Below, in pieces: positions 9,836 through 17,906 of a stretch of 64,000 nucleotides of DNA (positions are counted from its first letter, which is position 1; the number at the start of each line of letters is the position of its first letter). A program made the position numbers and the translations under genes. Under the pieces are notes generated by a model, which worked only from the letters and a program-made list of their open reading frames with translations, was not told where the DNA came from and made no database searches. The DNA is taken from contig NZ_JACHCQ010000003.1 in the NCBI RefSeq assembly GCF_014205835.1, positions 186,001 through 250,000 on the forward strand, read 5' to 3'. This DNA is from Pedobacter sp. AK013 (GTDB taxonomy: Bacteria; Bacteroidota; Bacteroidia; Sphingobacteriales; Sphingobacteriaceae).

Positions 9836-9979
9836 GCTGTATCATCAATATAAATTGTCACCCTATCCAAAGGACTCCTACGGAGCACTTGTCGAAAGAC
9901 CTCTTTTAATTTGTCTTAAAGGCGTTTCGACTGGCTCAATGTGACAAATCAGAAGTGAAATTACACCTTATGATATAGC
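9836..9979. repeat. ~144-bp element with terminal inverted repeats (copy 1)
   Basis: Left end GCTGTATCATCAATATAA and right end ATGATATAGC are inverted copies; the middle contains GGCGTTTCGACTGGCTCA, a REP-type core. A second copy with the same ends lies at 23284-23416. No ORF inside. It fits a miniature non-autonomous mobile element (MITE/REPIN type). The rest of the 9800-10249 spacer also holds a 10-bp inverted repeat (10023-10032 with 10056-10065) and the candidate transcript listed next. Confidence 0.65.
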
Positions 9980-10152
9980 CTCATCATAATTATCTGCAAT
10001 AAGATTTTTGAAAATCATGACCGTTTCATTTTATAAATCTCAGCAATAAAACTCAAAAATGAAACTAAGTATTTCACGTGGTAAATTAAAAATGGCGAAA
10101 ATGTACTTATAACAATCATTTCCACAATTTTTAAAACTAATAACAAACTAAA

Positions 10153-10236
10153 ATGTTTAATTTTGGAGATTCATTCATGTTTGAGCGCATGTTTGAGTTT
10201 AGATATAGGGATAGGCTGCTAGTCTATCCCTTTTTT
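10153..10236 (+). ncRNA. candidate short transcript or small ORF ending in an intrinsic terminator
   Basis: An ATG at 10153 opens a frame that runs through a direct repeat (CATGTTTGAG twice, about 10176-10198) into the terminator hairpin at 10208. Because the frame has no stop before the hairpin and continues antisense into the response-regulator gene (stop near 10296), a coding role is doubtful. A non-coding RNA ending at the T-run is at least as likely. No promoter with both consensus boxes was found. Confidence 0.25.
10208..10236 (+). terminator. intrinsic terminator hairpin
   Basis: GGGATAG (10208-10214) pairs with CTATCCC (10224-10230) and is followed by six T residues on the plus strand. 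On the minus strand the hairpin sits 20 nt after the response-regulator stop but is followed by TATATC, so it is weaker there. It may serve both directions. Confidence 0.6.
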
Positions 10237-10249
10237 GTTCAAACAAGCT

Positions 10250-10618
10250 TTAAGATTTATTCAGCAATGCCTTCACTTTCTGTTGGAGTTCTATAATATC
10301 GAAAGGTTTTTCGATGGTATCATTAGGGGAGCAGCCTAAATTATCCATGTTCATGGCCGAAAGCAATATAACAGGCAAGTATGCTGTTTTAGGATTATGC
10401 TTCAATTTATTGCAAATATCTCGACCATCATACTTACCAATAAGTATATCCAATAAAATAATATCTGGCAGAAAATTAGCTATTGTTGCTTCTAAATCGC
10501 AGGCATCAAAAACACCTTTTATTTGATAATGTTCTTCCTCAAAAATTAAGCTTATGATGTCAGGAATATTCTCATCATCATCAACCACAAGAATTTTCTT
10601 AACTAGCGTATTGCTCAT
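10250..10618 (-). CDS. CheY-like single-domain response regulator
   Basis: 122 residues from the ATG at 10618; a TTG three codons upstream is less likely. It is a receiver domain only. The acidic pocket is VVDDDE (residues 12-17), the phosphoacceptor is Asp57 in IILLDIL, the switch residue is Ser87 in VILLSAM, and the conserved Lys104 is in IEKPFD. With no output domain it must signal by protein contact, probably within the regulatory block that follows on the same strand. Confidence 0.92.
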   Translation of the reverse strand: MSNTLVKKILVVDDDENIPDIISLIFEEEHYQIKGVFDACDLEATIANFLPDIILLDILIGKYDGRDICNKLKHNPKTAYLPVILLSAMNMDNLGCSPNDTIEKPFDIIELQQKVKALLNKS

Positions 10619-10696
10619 TTGCAGCAAATCTAATTAAAGTTAATTAGCCCAGATGAGGTATTTATACCTGAATTTACCGAATAAATGATAACAATG

Positions 10697-11215
10697 TTAG
10701 GCAGCCAAACCAGATTTATAATTTTTAAGCATCTTTTTCAGAAGACCTCTTGCTACGTGTATTTTGGTTTTTACGGTACCTAGCGGGATATCGAGCTCGG
10801 CAGCAATTTCATGATATTTATAACCTTCAAAGTAACGGCAAAAGCAAAAACGGCAATCTTCTGGTAAAGCATTTAATGATTTTTGGATGTCCTCCATCAT
10901 AAACTTAGCAGCACCGCCATTCGAAGATGCACTTGAAACCAGTTGGACAGATGTTAAATCTTCTTCCTGCTGGATTATTTCATTTTTGCGCTTTACTTTA
11001 TAGTAATGATTAAGAAAGGTATTTTTTAGGATGGTAAAAAGCCAGGCACGCACATTGCTTCCCATTTCAAAATTAGCAGAAAACCTAAACGCCTTCATAA
11101 AGGTATCTTGAACTAAATCGGCTGCATCGTCCTCATCACGCGTATATGCTAATGCACGATCGAAAAGTGGTTGTCTGTATTGGTATATGTCGCAATTAAA
11201 ATTTAATGTATCCAT
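10697..11215 (-). CDS. ECF-type RNA polymerase sigma factor
   Basis: 172 residues. Region 2 is visible as LFDRALAYTRDEDDAADLVQ with QDTFMKAFR (about residues 17-46), and the promoter -10 contacting part follows. Region 4 is LNALPEDCRFCFCRYFEGY and the helix-turn-helix YHEIAAELDIPLGTVKTKIH (about 113-155). No anti-sigma factor gene is next to it, which is unusual. It lies between two response regulators. In other bacteria some ECF factors are controlled by response-regulator-like anti-anti-sigma proteins, so a link is possible but only inferred. Confidence 0.92.
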   Translation of the reverse strand: MDTLNFNCDIYQYRQPLFDRALAYTRDEDDAADLVQDTFMKAFRFSANFEMGSNVRAWLFTILKNTFLNHYYKVKRKNEIIQQEEDLTSVQLVSSASSNGGAAKFMMEDIQKSLNALPEDCRFCFCRYFEGYKYHEIAAELDIPLGTVKTKIHVARGLLKKMLKNYKSGLAA

Positions 11216-11340
11216 GATTCGTTTTAGGGCTAATGTATATATTCAACAAGTAGCAGCGCCCAATGTTATTTGTAGAAATACGCGATTTTTTACGGTTTAT
11301 TTAAAACGCCCTAAAAAGCACCATAAAACGACCCAAAATA

Positions 11341-11991
11341 CTAGCTTACATAACCATTTCGCATGGCAAAACGAACTAAAGATGCAGAGTTTTTTGTGCC
11401 GGTTTTGCTAATTAAAGCTTCTCTTTGGCTCTCTACCGTTCGCCTGCTTAAGTACAATTTATCAGCTATTTCTTGATTCGTCAACCCATCAGCGATAAGT
11501 TTTAACACGTTAATTTCGCGCTCCGAAAAGTTAATTTCGGTATTCATTTTTCTTGAAAGCATATTCAACTGCGTATTAAAACGCTCTAAAATGGAAATGC
11601 ATAAATTAGAAGAAAGGTACCGTTTTCCCTTCATTACATGTTTTAAGCAAAACAGCAATTCATCTTCTTCAATATCCTTCGACAAGTAAGCAAAAGCTCC
11701 TGATATAAAGGAATTTGACGCATACTTTTCATCATCTAAAATAGATAAAACAACTACCTTTGTGGTGTATCCACGCTCTTTAATAGTGCTGGCTAAAGCT
11801 ACCCCATCAAGTCTTGGCATTACAATATCTGATAAAATGATATCAGCTTTTACTCCTTTTTCCAGAAGTTCCAAAACCGCTAAACCGTCTGATACTTCTG
11901 CAACAACTTTGATGCCTTCGTGTTTTTCTATAAGTGCTTTAAGTGAGCTCCGTATAATGTGGTGATCGTCGGCAAGAATAATGTTAATCAT
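11341..11991 (-). CDS. NarL/FixJ-family response regulator
   Basis: 216 residues: an N-terminal receiver with acidic pair DD at residues 8-9, phosphoacceptor Asp55 (ILSDIVMPRLDG) and a LuxR-type helix-turn-helix at about 153-216 (FSEREINVLKLIADGLTNQ and IADKLYLSRRTVESQRE). It is a DNA-binding transcription factor. The start is 40 bp after the stop of the histidine kinase on the same strand, so the two are probably an operon and a cognate pair. Confidence 0.93.
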   Translation of the reverse strand: MINIILADDHHIIRSSLKALIEKHEGIKVVAEVSDGLAVLELLEKGVKADIILSDIVMPRLDGVALASTIKERGYTTKVVVLSILDDEKYASNSFISGAFAYLSKDIEEDELLFCLKHVMKGKRYLSSNLCISILERFNTQLNMLSRKMNTEINFSEREINVLKLIADGLTNQEIADKLYLSRRTVESQREALISKTGTKNSASLVRFAMRNGYVS

Positions 11992-12031
11992 AATTCAAAT
12001 ATAACTTACGCCATTTTAAAATTAAAAACGG

Positions 12032-13111
12032 CTACTTAGGTAGCTCAATATAGAAGGTAGTTCCAACACCGATTTTGCTCTTAAACCAGATTTTTCCCCG
12101 ATGTAAGTCAACAATAGCTTTGATTATGCCCATACCAAACCCTCCCGATTCTTCCCCCTTAAGACCTGGCCTTAAGGTTTCGGGCAAATGGTTAAAAAGC
12201 CCCGCTTGTAGCTCATCCGGGATTCCGATCCCATTATCAGCCACTGTAATTAAAACGGTACTTTCATATTCTTCGGCATGTAAAGTAATATTTCCATAAT
12301 CGGCAGTAAATTTTATAGCGTTTGAGATCAGGTTATTTATAACCTGCAAAAACTTCATACTATCAAGGTGCAGATAAATATATTCAGCAGAGCTTGTAAA
12401 TTTAATGTTCTTCATTTTACCTAGCTTCGATCGTTTATAAAAACGAACCACATCTCTAAGCTCCCAAACCAAATCGGCTCGCTCCTTGCCAATTTCTATG
12501 ATTGATGATTTTAAGAACTCGCGGTTAATCATGCTGCGCACCAGAAGCAGATTACGTTCGCACATCTCCTTAATAAAGGCTAATGAATTCATCATTTGTT
12601 CATCGCCTGTTAGTGCTATACCATCTTCCATCGATGAAGCTGTTAATTTCATCATGCCAAGTGGTTCTTTTAAATCATGCGCCAATACCTCTAAGGTTAT
12701 GTTTTTCCGGGCGTTTATTTGTTCGATATGGATTTTATTATGGCGCATTACTGTAGTATCTTCTACCGTACCTACTAAATACTTTATTTCGCCATCTGCA
12801 ACTACAAAAACAATTACCCGCACATATTTCTCTCTATCAGCAAAGAGCAAACGGAATTCATATTTTTTCTCCGTACTATCTTCTTCAACACATTCTTGGT
12901 AACAGGATATTACATGTGTCAAATCTTCAGTGTGTACCTGCTCTGTCAGTAGCCGTGGATTGGCCATAATTTCATCTAGGCCGAGTTCCCAGATATTACT
13001 GATAGATTTATTGAGGTACGAGAAATTTTGCGCCGTGTAGTTAAAAATAAAATAACCATCAACAGAACGGTCGCCAAGATTACAAAAAAGTTCTTTATTC
13101 AATTCGACCAT
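12032..13111 (-). CDS. PAS-domain sensor histidine kinase
   Basis: 359 residues without membrane segments, so it senses a cytoplasmic signal. A PAS domain fills residues ~15-125 (ending KYLVGTVEDTTVMRHN). The H-box is EVLAHDLKEPLG with His145. The ATPase domain shows the N-box NNLISNAIKFT (about 259-269), the G1 box ADNGIGIPDE (291-300) and the G2 box GGFGMGI (323-329). A linker in the ATP lid, LPETLRPGLKGEES, is longer than usual. Probably phosphorylates the NarL-type regulator encoded immediately downstream. Confidence 0.93.
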   Translation of the reverse strand: MVELNKELFCNLGDRSVDGYFIFNYTAQNFSYLNKSISNIWELGLDEIMANPRLLTEQVHTEDLTHVISCYQECVEEDSTEKKYEFRLLFADREKYVRVIVFVVADGEIKYLVGTVEDTTVMRHNKIHIEQINARKNITLEVLAHDLKEPLGMMKLTASSMEDGIALTGDEQMMNSLAFIKEMCERNLLLVRSMINREFLKSSIIEIGKERADLVWELRDVVRFYKRSKLGKMKNIKFTSSAEYIYLHLDSMKFLQVINNLISNAIKFTADYGNITLHAEEYESTVLITVADNGIGIPDELQAGLFNHLPETLRPGLKGEESGGFGMGIIKAIVDLHRGKIWFKSKIGVGTTFYIELPK

Positions 13112-13356
13112 AACCTAATGTTTGATAATTTGCCATTAAACGATATAAATAATGAATCAGGAGTCAGATCTCAAACAGTATAGGAGTTAAAAAGTTTTAT
13201 ACAAAAAATGCATTTAACTATTTAGCATACGGGCATGTGGATAGCTGCTAATCTACTTTCAGAGATATTAACATTTTCCACACGATGTGCAAAATTATTT
13301 TGCGAATAAAAACCAACTATTGCCTAAATTGTTAAGCATAAAAGAAAGATAAAAAA

Positions 13357-13450
13357 GTCCTGTGAGCGGGAGATCCGCGGAGGGCAGGCACACCATAGAG
13401 AGGACAGTATCCCTCTTACCAATAGCCATCGCACAGGTGGCTATTTTGTT
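13357..13450. ncRNA. strongly structured intergenic element, candidate RNA of unknown class
   Basis: About 95 nt, far more GC-rich than its surroundings. Pairings seen (plus strand): GTCCT 13357-13361 with AGGAC 13401-13405; TGTG 13361-13364 with CACA 13389-13392; GCGG 13366-13369 with CCGC 13375-13378; AGAGG 13399-13403 with CCTCT 13412-13416; AATAGCCATC 13421-13430 with GGTGGCTATT 13436-13445, which is followed by TTGTT like a terminator. CCTGTG 13359-13364 can also pair with CACAGG 13432-13437, giving a pseudoknot or a switch. On the minus strand the outer stem is followed by six T residues, so orientation is open. I do not recognise a known RNA class. No ORF. Confidence 0.45.
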
Positions 13451-13544
13451 ATACGGGTTATTTTAAAAACAAATAACCAATTTAATGGGTATAGAAAAAT
13501 CTAACGGGATGATTTATCGTATTTATTTTAGTTAAAAATTAGGT

Positions 13545-13970
13545 TTATTGATATAAAAATGTTTCAGTTTTTTTATTTCTGAGTGGAAATTCCTTATTAA
13601 TTGGATCGAGCTCTTGATGCTCTTCTGTAATTAGAAGGTCGTTGTATTTTTCTAACAGATGAATATATTTATTCATCCAGAAATATACAGAATTATTATC
13701 CGAACCAATTTGCTTACCAGGATCTGCAGTTTGATTGACGGATTCGGGGTTATACTTAGGGAAAGCTTCCGGAAATGCCGAAGAAAGATCCTGACCTAAT
13801 AACTTGCCTATCTGCCAAATTACTTCATGCCCAATTCTATCTTGACCAAACCAGTTGTAAATTGTTCTGCGGCTTACATGAAGCTTCCTCGAAAGCTCAC
13901 TGATGCCCATGCGATCTCTGCGCACTAAGCGCTCAAGAATTTCTCCTTGTTTTAGTTGTTGTGTTGTCAT
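13545..13970 (-). CDS. helix-turn-helix DNA-binding protein
   Basis: 141 residues. The N-terminal part (about 5-60) is a helix-turn-helix: LERLVRRDRMGISELSRKL then HVSRRTIYNWFGQDRIG, similar to Cro/phage-regulator domains. The remainder, with YFWMNKYIHLLEKYNDLLI, is probably a helical oligomerisation segment. Such proteins are common regulators in this phylum and their targets are not known. Palindromes in the divergent spacer (14031-14043 and 14084-14097) could be its operator sites. Confidence 0.82.
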   Translation of the reverse strand: MTTQQLKQGEILERLVRRDRMGISELSRKLHVSRRTIYNWFGQDRIGHEVIWQIGKLLGQDLSSAFPEAFPKYNPESVNQTADPGKQIGSDNNSVYFWMNKYIHLLEKYNDLLITEEHQELDPINKEFPLRNKKTETFLYQ

Positions 13971-14030
13971 TGAGATAATTAATTTTTAAAAAATGAAAAA
14001 AATAATTAAATCAGCTATCGGGGACGATTG

Positions 14031-14043
14031 ACATTTCAAATGT
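14031..14043. promoter_or_regulatory. palindrome ACATTTCAAATGT, candidate operator
   Basis: A 13-bp palindrome with a central C, preceded by TTG, in the divergent spacer 61 bp before the helix-turn-helix gene start. It resembles the left half of the larger palindrome at 14084. Confidence 0.3.
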
Positions 14044-14083
14044 AAGAATAAGTGTAAAAGGTTGTGTAAAAACGCCTACTTTT

Positions 14084-14097
14084 TTGACATATGTCAA
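14084..14097. promoter_or_regulatory. perfect 14-bp palindrome TTGACATATGTCAA, candidate operator
   Basis: A fully symmetrical site in the spacer between the divergent helix-turn-helix gene and the DUF1801 gene. A one-mismatch copy (TTGACATATATCAA) occurs at 56187-56200. Symmetry of this kind is typical of dimeric repressor sites. Confidence 0.4.
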
Positions 14098-14243
14098 GAT
14101 ACATTAACGAATTATTGTAAACAACCTCGAAAACAGGCTATTTTAGCCTTATTTTTTTTAAGAAATAACGTATCACTTTAAATACAAATGTCACCAAAAT
14201 TGAAATTATTTTATTAAACTTCTATATTCATAATAAAAAAGAT

Positions 14244-14660
14244 ATGGCACAGAATAAAACTACAGAAAACGATTTAAGAGTTCTAGCCTTTCTAAATACC
14301 ATTCCCGAAGAAAATAAAAGGGCCGATTGTTTTAATCTGTCGGACATTCTGAGCCAAACCACAGGCTTTAAAGCTAAAATGTGGGGAAATGCCATTATTG
14401 GTTTTGGAAGTTACCATTACAAATATGAAAGCGGCCGAGAAGGTGATGCTCCCCTTGTCGGTTTCTCGCCACGTAAAGAGGCCATTGCACTTTATCTCTC
14501 TTCCCAGTTTAAAAACCGCGATGAATTGCTGGCCAAATTCGGTAAACATAAAACCGCCAAAGCCTGTATTTATGTAAAAAAAATGAGCGATATCGATGTA
14601 GAGGTATTAAGAGAAATGGTTACAAATTCTGTCGCAAGGATTAGTAGTTTGTATCCATAG
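14244..14660 (+). CDS. DUF1801 domain-containing protein
   Basis: 138 residues. The DUF1801 (YdhG-like) fold is recognisable from KMWGNAIIGFGSYHYKYESG, GDAPLVGFSPRKEAIALYL and KHKTAKACIYVKKMSDID, with a final helix EVLREMVTNSV. Function in the cell is unknown. It is divergent from the helix-turn-helix gene and may be its target. No downstream partner. Confidence 0.85.
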   Translation: MAQNKTTENDLRVLAFLNTIPEENKRADCFNLSDILSQTTGFKAKMWGNAIIGFGSYHYKYESGREGDAPLVGFSPRKEAIALYLSSQFKNRDELLAKFGKHKTAKACIYVKKMSDIDVEVLREMVTNSVARISSLYP

Positions 14661-14889
14661 GGCCGAATAGTGAGGAAGCAGGAGTCTGAAGGTTATATTA
14701 CAAATATTATAAGGTTCTATATAGTCGACACCATATCTCTGTTTTTTATGTGGTACAAGCTATAAATTTTTCACGCACAAAGCTTTATGGTTAATCTTAC
14801 AACTATTGCGATTAAATCACGACGGTTTGTCAGTCTGAGGGATAATTTATGATATAAAAATCAATATGGATGACAGCCCTCTCCAGGGT
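14661..14889. other. gene-free stretch, nothing recognised
   Basis: AT-rich spacer without a convincing ORF, promoter or hairpin; it runs into the REP-like unit at 14890. The remaining spacer to 15165 holds CTGTCAATGGTAG (15005-15017), whose reverse complement recurs at 53735-53747. Confidence 0.4.
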
Positions 14890-14989
14890 CGTCATTTCGA
14901 GCGGAGTGCAACGCAGTCGAGAAATCTGTCTCTATAGATTTCTCCATTTCGCTGCCGAAAAAAAACGGCTGGCTTCAGTCGAAATGACG
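14890..14989. repeat. REP-like palindromic repeat
   Basis: Starts CGTCATTTCGAGCGGAGTGC and ends CAGTCGAAATGACG; the arms are inverted copies with an inner AGAAATCTGT/ATAGATTTCT hairpin. Same family as 22973-23056 and 30932-31015. Confidence 0.85.
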
Positions 14990-15165
14990 ATTTTTCTATA
15001 AGATCTGTCAATGGTAGCGGAGTCGAAGCCTGGATAGATAAATCAACAAAAGATTTTTCATTGCATTCAGAATAACAGAAATAAATGCCTCACTAAGAAG
15101 TTACGCAGCAATAATTTAAATTTTACAATATTTGATTATTCCTTATTTCTAACAAAAAACCGGAA

Positions 15166-17583
15166 ATGATTAAAAAACTACACTTTTATTTATTGATAGC
15201 AGGCGCTTGTATTTCGCTTCATTCGGCCGCACAAGATGCAATAAGCTATCAAACACCGCCAAAAGAAATTGCCGATTTACTACTTGCAAAACCAACCCCC
15301 GGTGTAAGTATAGATGGCAAAGCAGAATGGATCTTATTTAGTGAGCGCAATTCCTATCCTTCGGTAGAAGAGCTGGCTATGCCCGAATATAGAATTGCAG
15401 GCTTAAGGTTAAATCCTAATAATTACTCGCCTAGCAGACAAACCTACATTAACAACTTTAGTTTAAAAAACATCAAATCCAACCAAACGTTTCAGGTTGC
15501 AGGATTACCAACACCCTTATACGCCAGCAATATCAGTTGGAACCCATCAGAAAACAAAATTGCCTTTACTCATACTACGCAGAAAGGAGTAGATCTTTAT
15601 ATCATTGATCTGGCTACAAAAAAAGCAGTTAAAACCAACAAGGCTTTTTTAAATGTGGTTTTAGGTAGTGGCCTTACCTGGTTAAATGATAATACTATTA
15701 TTTACCGCACGGTAACTAAACCAGCAAGTGCCGCACCTACAAAACCATTAATGCCTAAAGGGCCTACTATTCAGCAAAACTTAGGTAAAGCTGCACCTAG
15801 TGCCACTTTTCAAGATCTAATTAAATCACCATTTGATGAACAGTTGTTTGAGTTTTTTGCAACCTCGCAATTGGTAAAAAACACAGCCGGTATAGAAACA
15901 GCTATTGGTAAACCGGCTATTTATGGTTCAGTAAGTTTATCACCTGATAAAAATTACCTGATGATCGAAACCATACGCAAGCCTTTTTCTTATCTGGTTA
16001 CGGCAAACGGTTTTCCATCCACGGTAAGCATTATCGATTTAACCGGTAAAACCATTAAAGTTATTGCCGAGTTACCTTCATCAGAGGGTACCCCATCTGG
16101 TTATGATAATACGCAAAATGTAGCACGTGGTTTCAATTGGAGGGATGATGAACCTGCTACACTGATTTGGAGCAAGCCATTAGACAGTGGGTTAATTAAA
16201 AAAGATGTTCCCTTCCATGATGCAGTTTATGCACTAAGTGCACCTTTTACAGGGTCAGAAAAAGAATTATTTAAAACCACTACCCGTTACCGCGGTGTAC
16301 AATGGGGCGATGCCAACCTTGCCCTGATTATGGAAGGTTTACGTAGCAAACAAACCAACAAAGTGAGCCGTTACAACCCTACAACGGGTGCAGTAGAAGA
16401 ATTGTACAGCCGTAACCAAACAGACGCATACGGTAACCCAGGCGTGCCAGTTACTACAAAAAACAAATATGGCAGGCAGGTAATCAAAACGGTTGACAAT
16501 GGCACTAAACTGTTAATGAATAATACAGTAGGCTCATCTGAAAAAGGAGATTTGCCTTTCTTAGCCAAATTCGACTTAAGCACGAAAAAGAACGAAATTA
16601 TCTGGCGCAGCGCCGAAGGAACCTTCGAATATGTAAGCGATATAATTAATCCTGATAAACTGGTTTTGCTTACCCGTAAAGAGAGTCAAAAATTAGTACC
16701 TAACTACTTTATTAAAAACCTGATACTCCGCATCGCCGATCAACCGATTACTAATTTCACCAATCCATACCCATCTTTAGAAGGCATTACCAAACAGAAA
16801 ATTTCTTACAAACGTGCGGATGGTGTAGATTTAACAGGCGATCTTTATTTACCTAAAGGCTATAATAAAGATAAAGACGGGCCATTACCTACATTAATTT
16901 GGGCTTACCCACGAGAGTTTAACTCTGCAGCTGATGCCGCACAGATCAGAGGCTCGAAAGATAAATTTACGACCATTAGCTGGGCCTCTCCTATTTTCTG
17001 GGTTACCCGCGGTTATGCTGTGTTAGATAATGCAGAAATGCCAATTGTAGCTAAAGATGGTAAAAAACCTAACGATACCTTTGTAGATCAATTACAGCTT
17101 AATGCTGAAGCCGCTATTAATAAACTGGCAGACTTAGGCGTGGGTGATAAAAAACGTATGGCCGTTGGAGGACACAGTTATGGCGCATTTATGACCGCAA
17201 ACCTATTGGCCCATACCAATCTTTTTGCTGCCGGTATTGCACGTAGCGGAGCTTATAACCGTACGCTTACGCCCTTTGGTTTTCAAAATGAAGAACGTAC
17301 ATACTGGCAAGTACCTCAGTTGTATTATGAAATGAGTCCTTTCAGTTATGCCGATAAAATTAAAACTCCGCTGTTGTTAATCCATGGCGATTCAGACGAT
17401 AATCCGGGCACCTTCCCTATTAATAGCGAACGCTTGTTCAACGCCATTAAAGGAGCCGGTGGTACTACCCGTTTTGTATTTTTACCGTACGAAGCACACA
17501 GCTATCGTGGCAAAGAAAACTTGTTGCATATGCTTTGGGAGCAAGACCAATGGTTAGAAAAATATGTAAAAAACAAAAAATAA
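15166..17583 (+). CDS. S9 family serine peptidase (prolyl oligopeptidase/glutamyl endopeptidase-like)
   Basis: 805 residues with a signal peptide (1-23, ending HSAAQ). The first ~540 residues form a beta-propeller-like region; the C-terminal alpha/beta-hydrolase domain carries the nucleophile Ser671 in GGHSYGAFM, the acid at Asp744/745 in IHGDSDDNPG and His778 in YEAHSYRG. The arrangement fits the S9D (glutamyl endopeptidase) branch. It acts in the periplasm or outside the cell, degrading peptides. It has its own terminator and no operon partners. Confidence 0.93.
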   Translation: MIKKLHFYLLIAGACISLHSAAQDAISYQTPPKEIADLLLAKPTPGVSIDGKAEWILFSERNSYPSVEELAMPEYRIAGLRLNPNNYSPSRQTYINNFSLKNIKSNQTFQVAGLPTPLYASNISWNPSENKIAFTHTTQKGVDLYIIDLATKKAVKTNKAFLNVVLGSGLTWLNDNTIIYRTVTKPASAAPTKPLMPKGPTIQQNLGKAAPSATFQDLIKSPFDEQLFEFFATSQLVKNTAGIETAIGKPAIYGSVSLSPDKNYLMIETIRKPFSYLVTANGFPSTVSIIDLTGKTIKVIAELPSSEGTPSGYDNTQNVARGFNWRDDEPATLIWSKPLDSGLIKKDVPFHDAVYALSAPFTGSEKELFKTTTRYRGVQWGDANLALIMEGLRSKQTNKVSRYNPTTGAVEELYSRNQTDAYGNPGVPVTTKNKYGRQVIKTVDNGTKLLMNNTVGSSEKGDLPFLAKFDLSTKKNEIIWRSAEGTFEYVSDIINPDKLVLLTRKESQKLVPNYFIKNLILRIADQPITNFTNPYPSLEGITKQKISYKRADGVDLTGDLYLPKGYNKDKDGPLPTLIWAYPREFNSAADAAQIRGSKDKFTTISWASPIFWVTRGYAVLDNAEMPIVAKDGKKPNDTFVDQLQLNAEAAINKLADLGVGDKKRMAVGGHSYGAFMTANLLAHTNLFAAGIARSGAYNRTLTPFGFQNEERTYWQVPQLYYEMSPFSYADKIKTPLLLIHGDSDDNPGTFPINSERLFNAIKGAGGTTRFVFLPYEAHSYRGKENLLHMLWEQDQWLEKYVKNKK

Positions 17584-17605
17584 TCTCTCTCTACCTTCAT
17601 CGATT

Positions 17606-17634
17606 AAAGTGCCTCAGTTTGGGGCACTTTTTTT
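17606..17634 (+). terminator. intrinsic terminator of the S9 peptidase gene
   Basis: AAAGTGCCTC (17606-17615) pairs with GGGGCACTTT (17621-17630, one G-T pair), then a run of T. It lies 23 bp after the stop codon. The rest of the spacer up to 17906 holds only the cbpA promoter. Confidence 0.85.
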
Positions 17635-17831
17635 GTTTAAGCATTGAGCTATTATCACGCTCTTGCTAGCTGATATTTCTCTGCAACCATAAAAATCACT
17701 TATTTTCTGGCTATTATCTTTATTTTAAACTATGAATTAGTCAAAAAGCAACATCTGACAACGCATTAGTTCTAATGAAATTAGCTTGAAGGATCATAAA
17801 AAAGGTCATTCTATTTTGCAATTAGAGTTGA

Positions 17832-17862
17832 TTGAAAAACACCATTATAAAACCTACATTTA
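17832..17862 (+). promoter_or_regulatory. candidate Bacteroidetes-type promoter for cbpA
   Basis: TTG at 17832-17834, 20 nt spacer, TACATTTA at 17855-17862 (consensus TAnnTTTG with a final A). The ATG of cbpA is 45 bp further on. Confidence 0.45.
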
Positions 17863-17906
17863 TACAATTAAATTGAACATTCCCTTTATTTATTTGTTAA
17901 GCCATT

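Noticed and set aside
13357-13450. Signal recognition particle RNA, 6S RNA or hammerhead ribozyme
   Set aside because: The element lacks the SRP tetraloop region, the long 6S bubble and the CUGANGA/GAAA ribozyme core.
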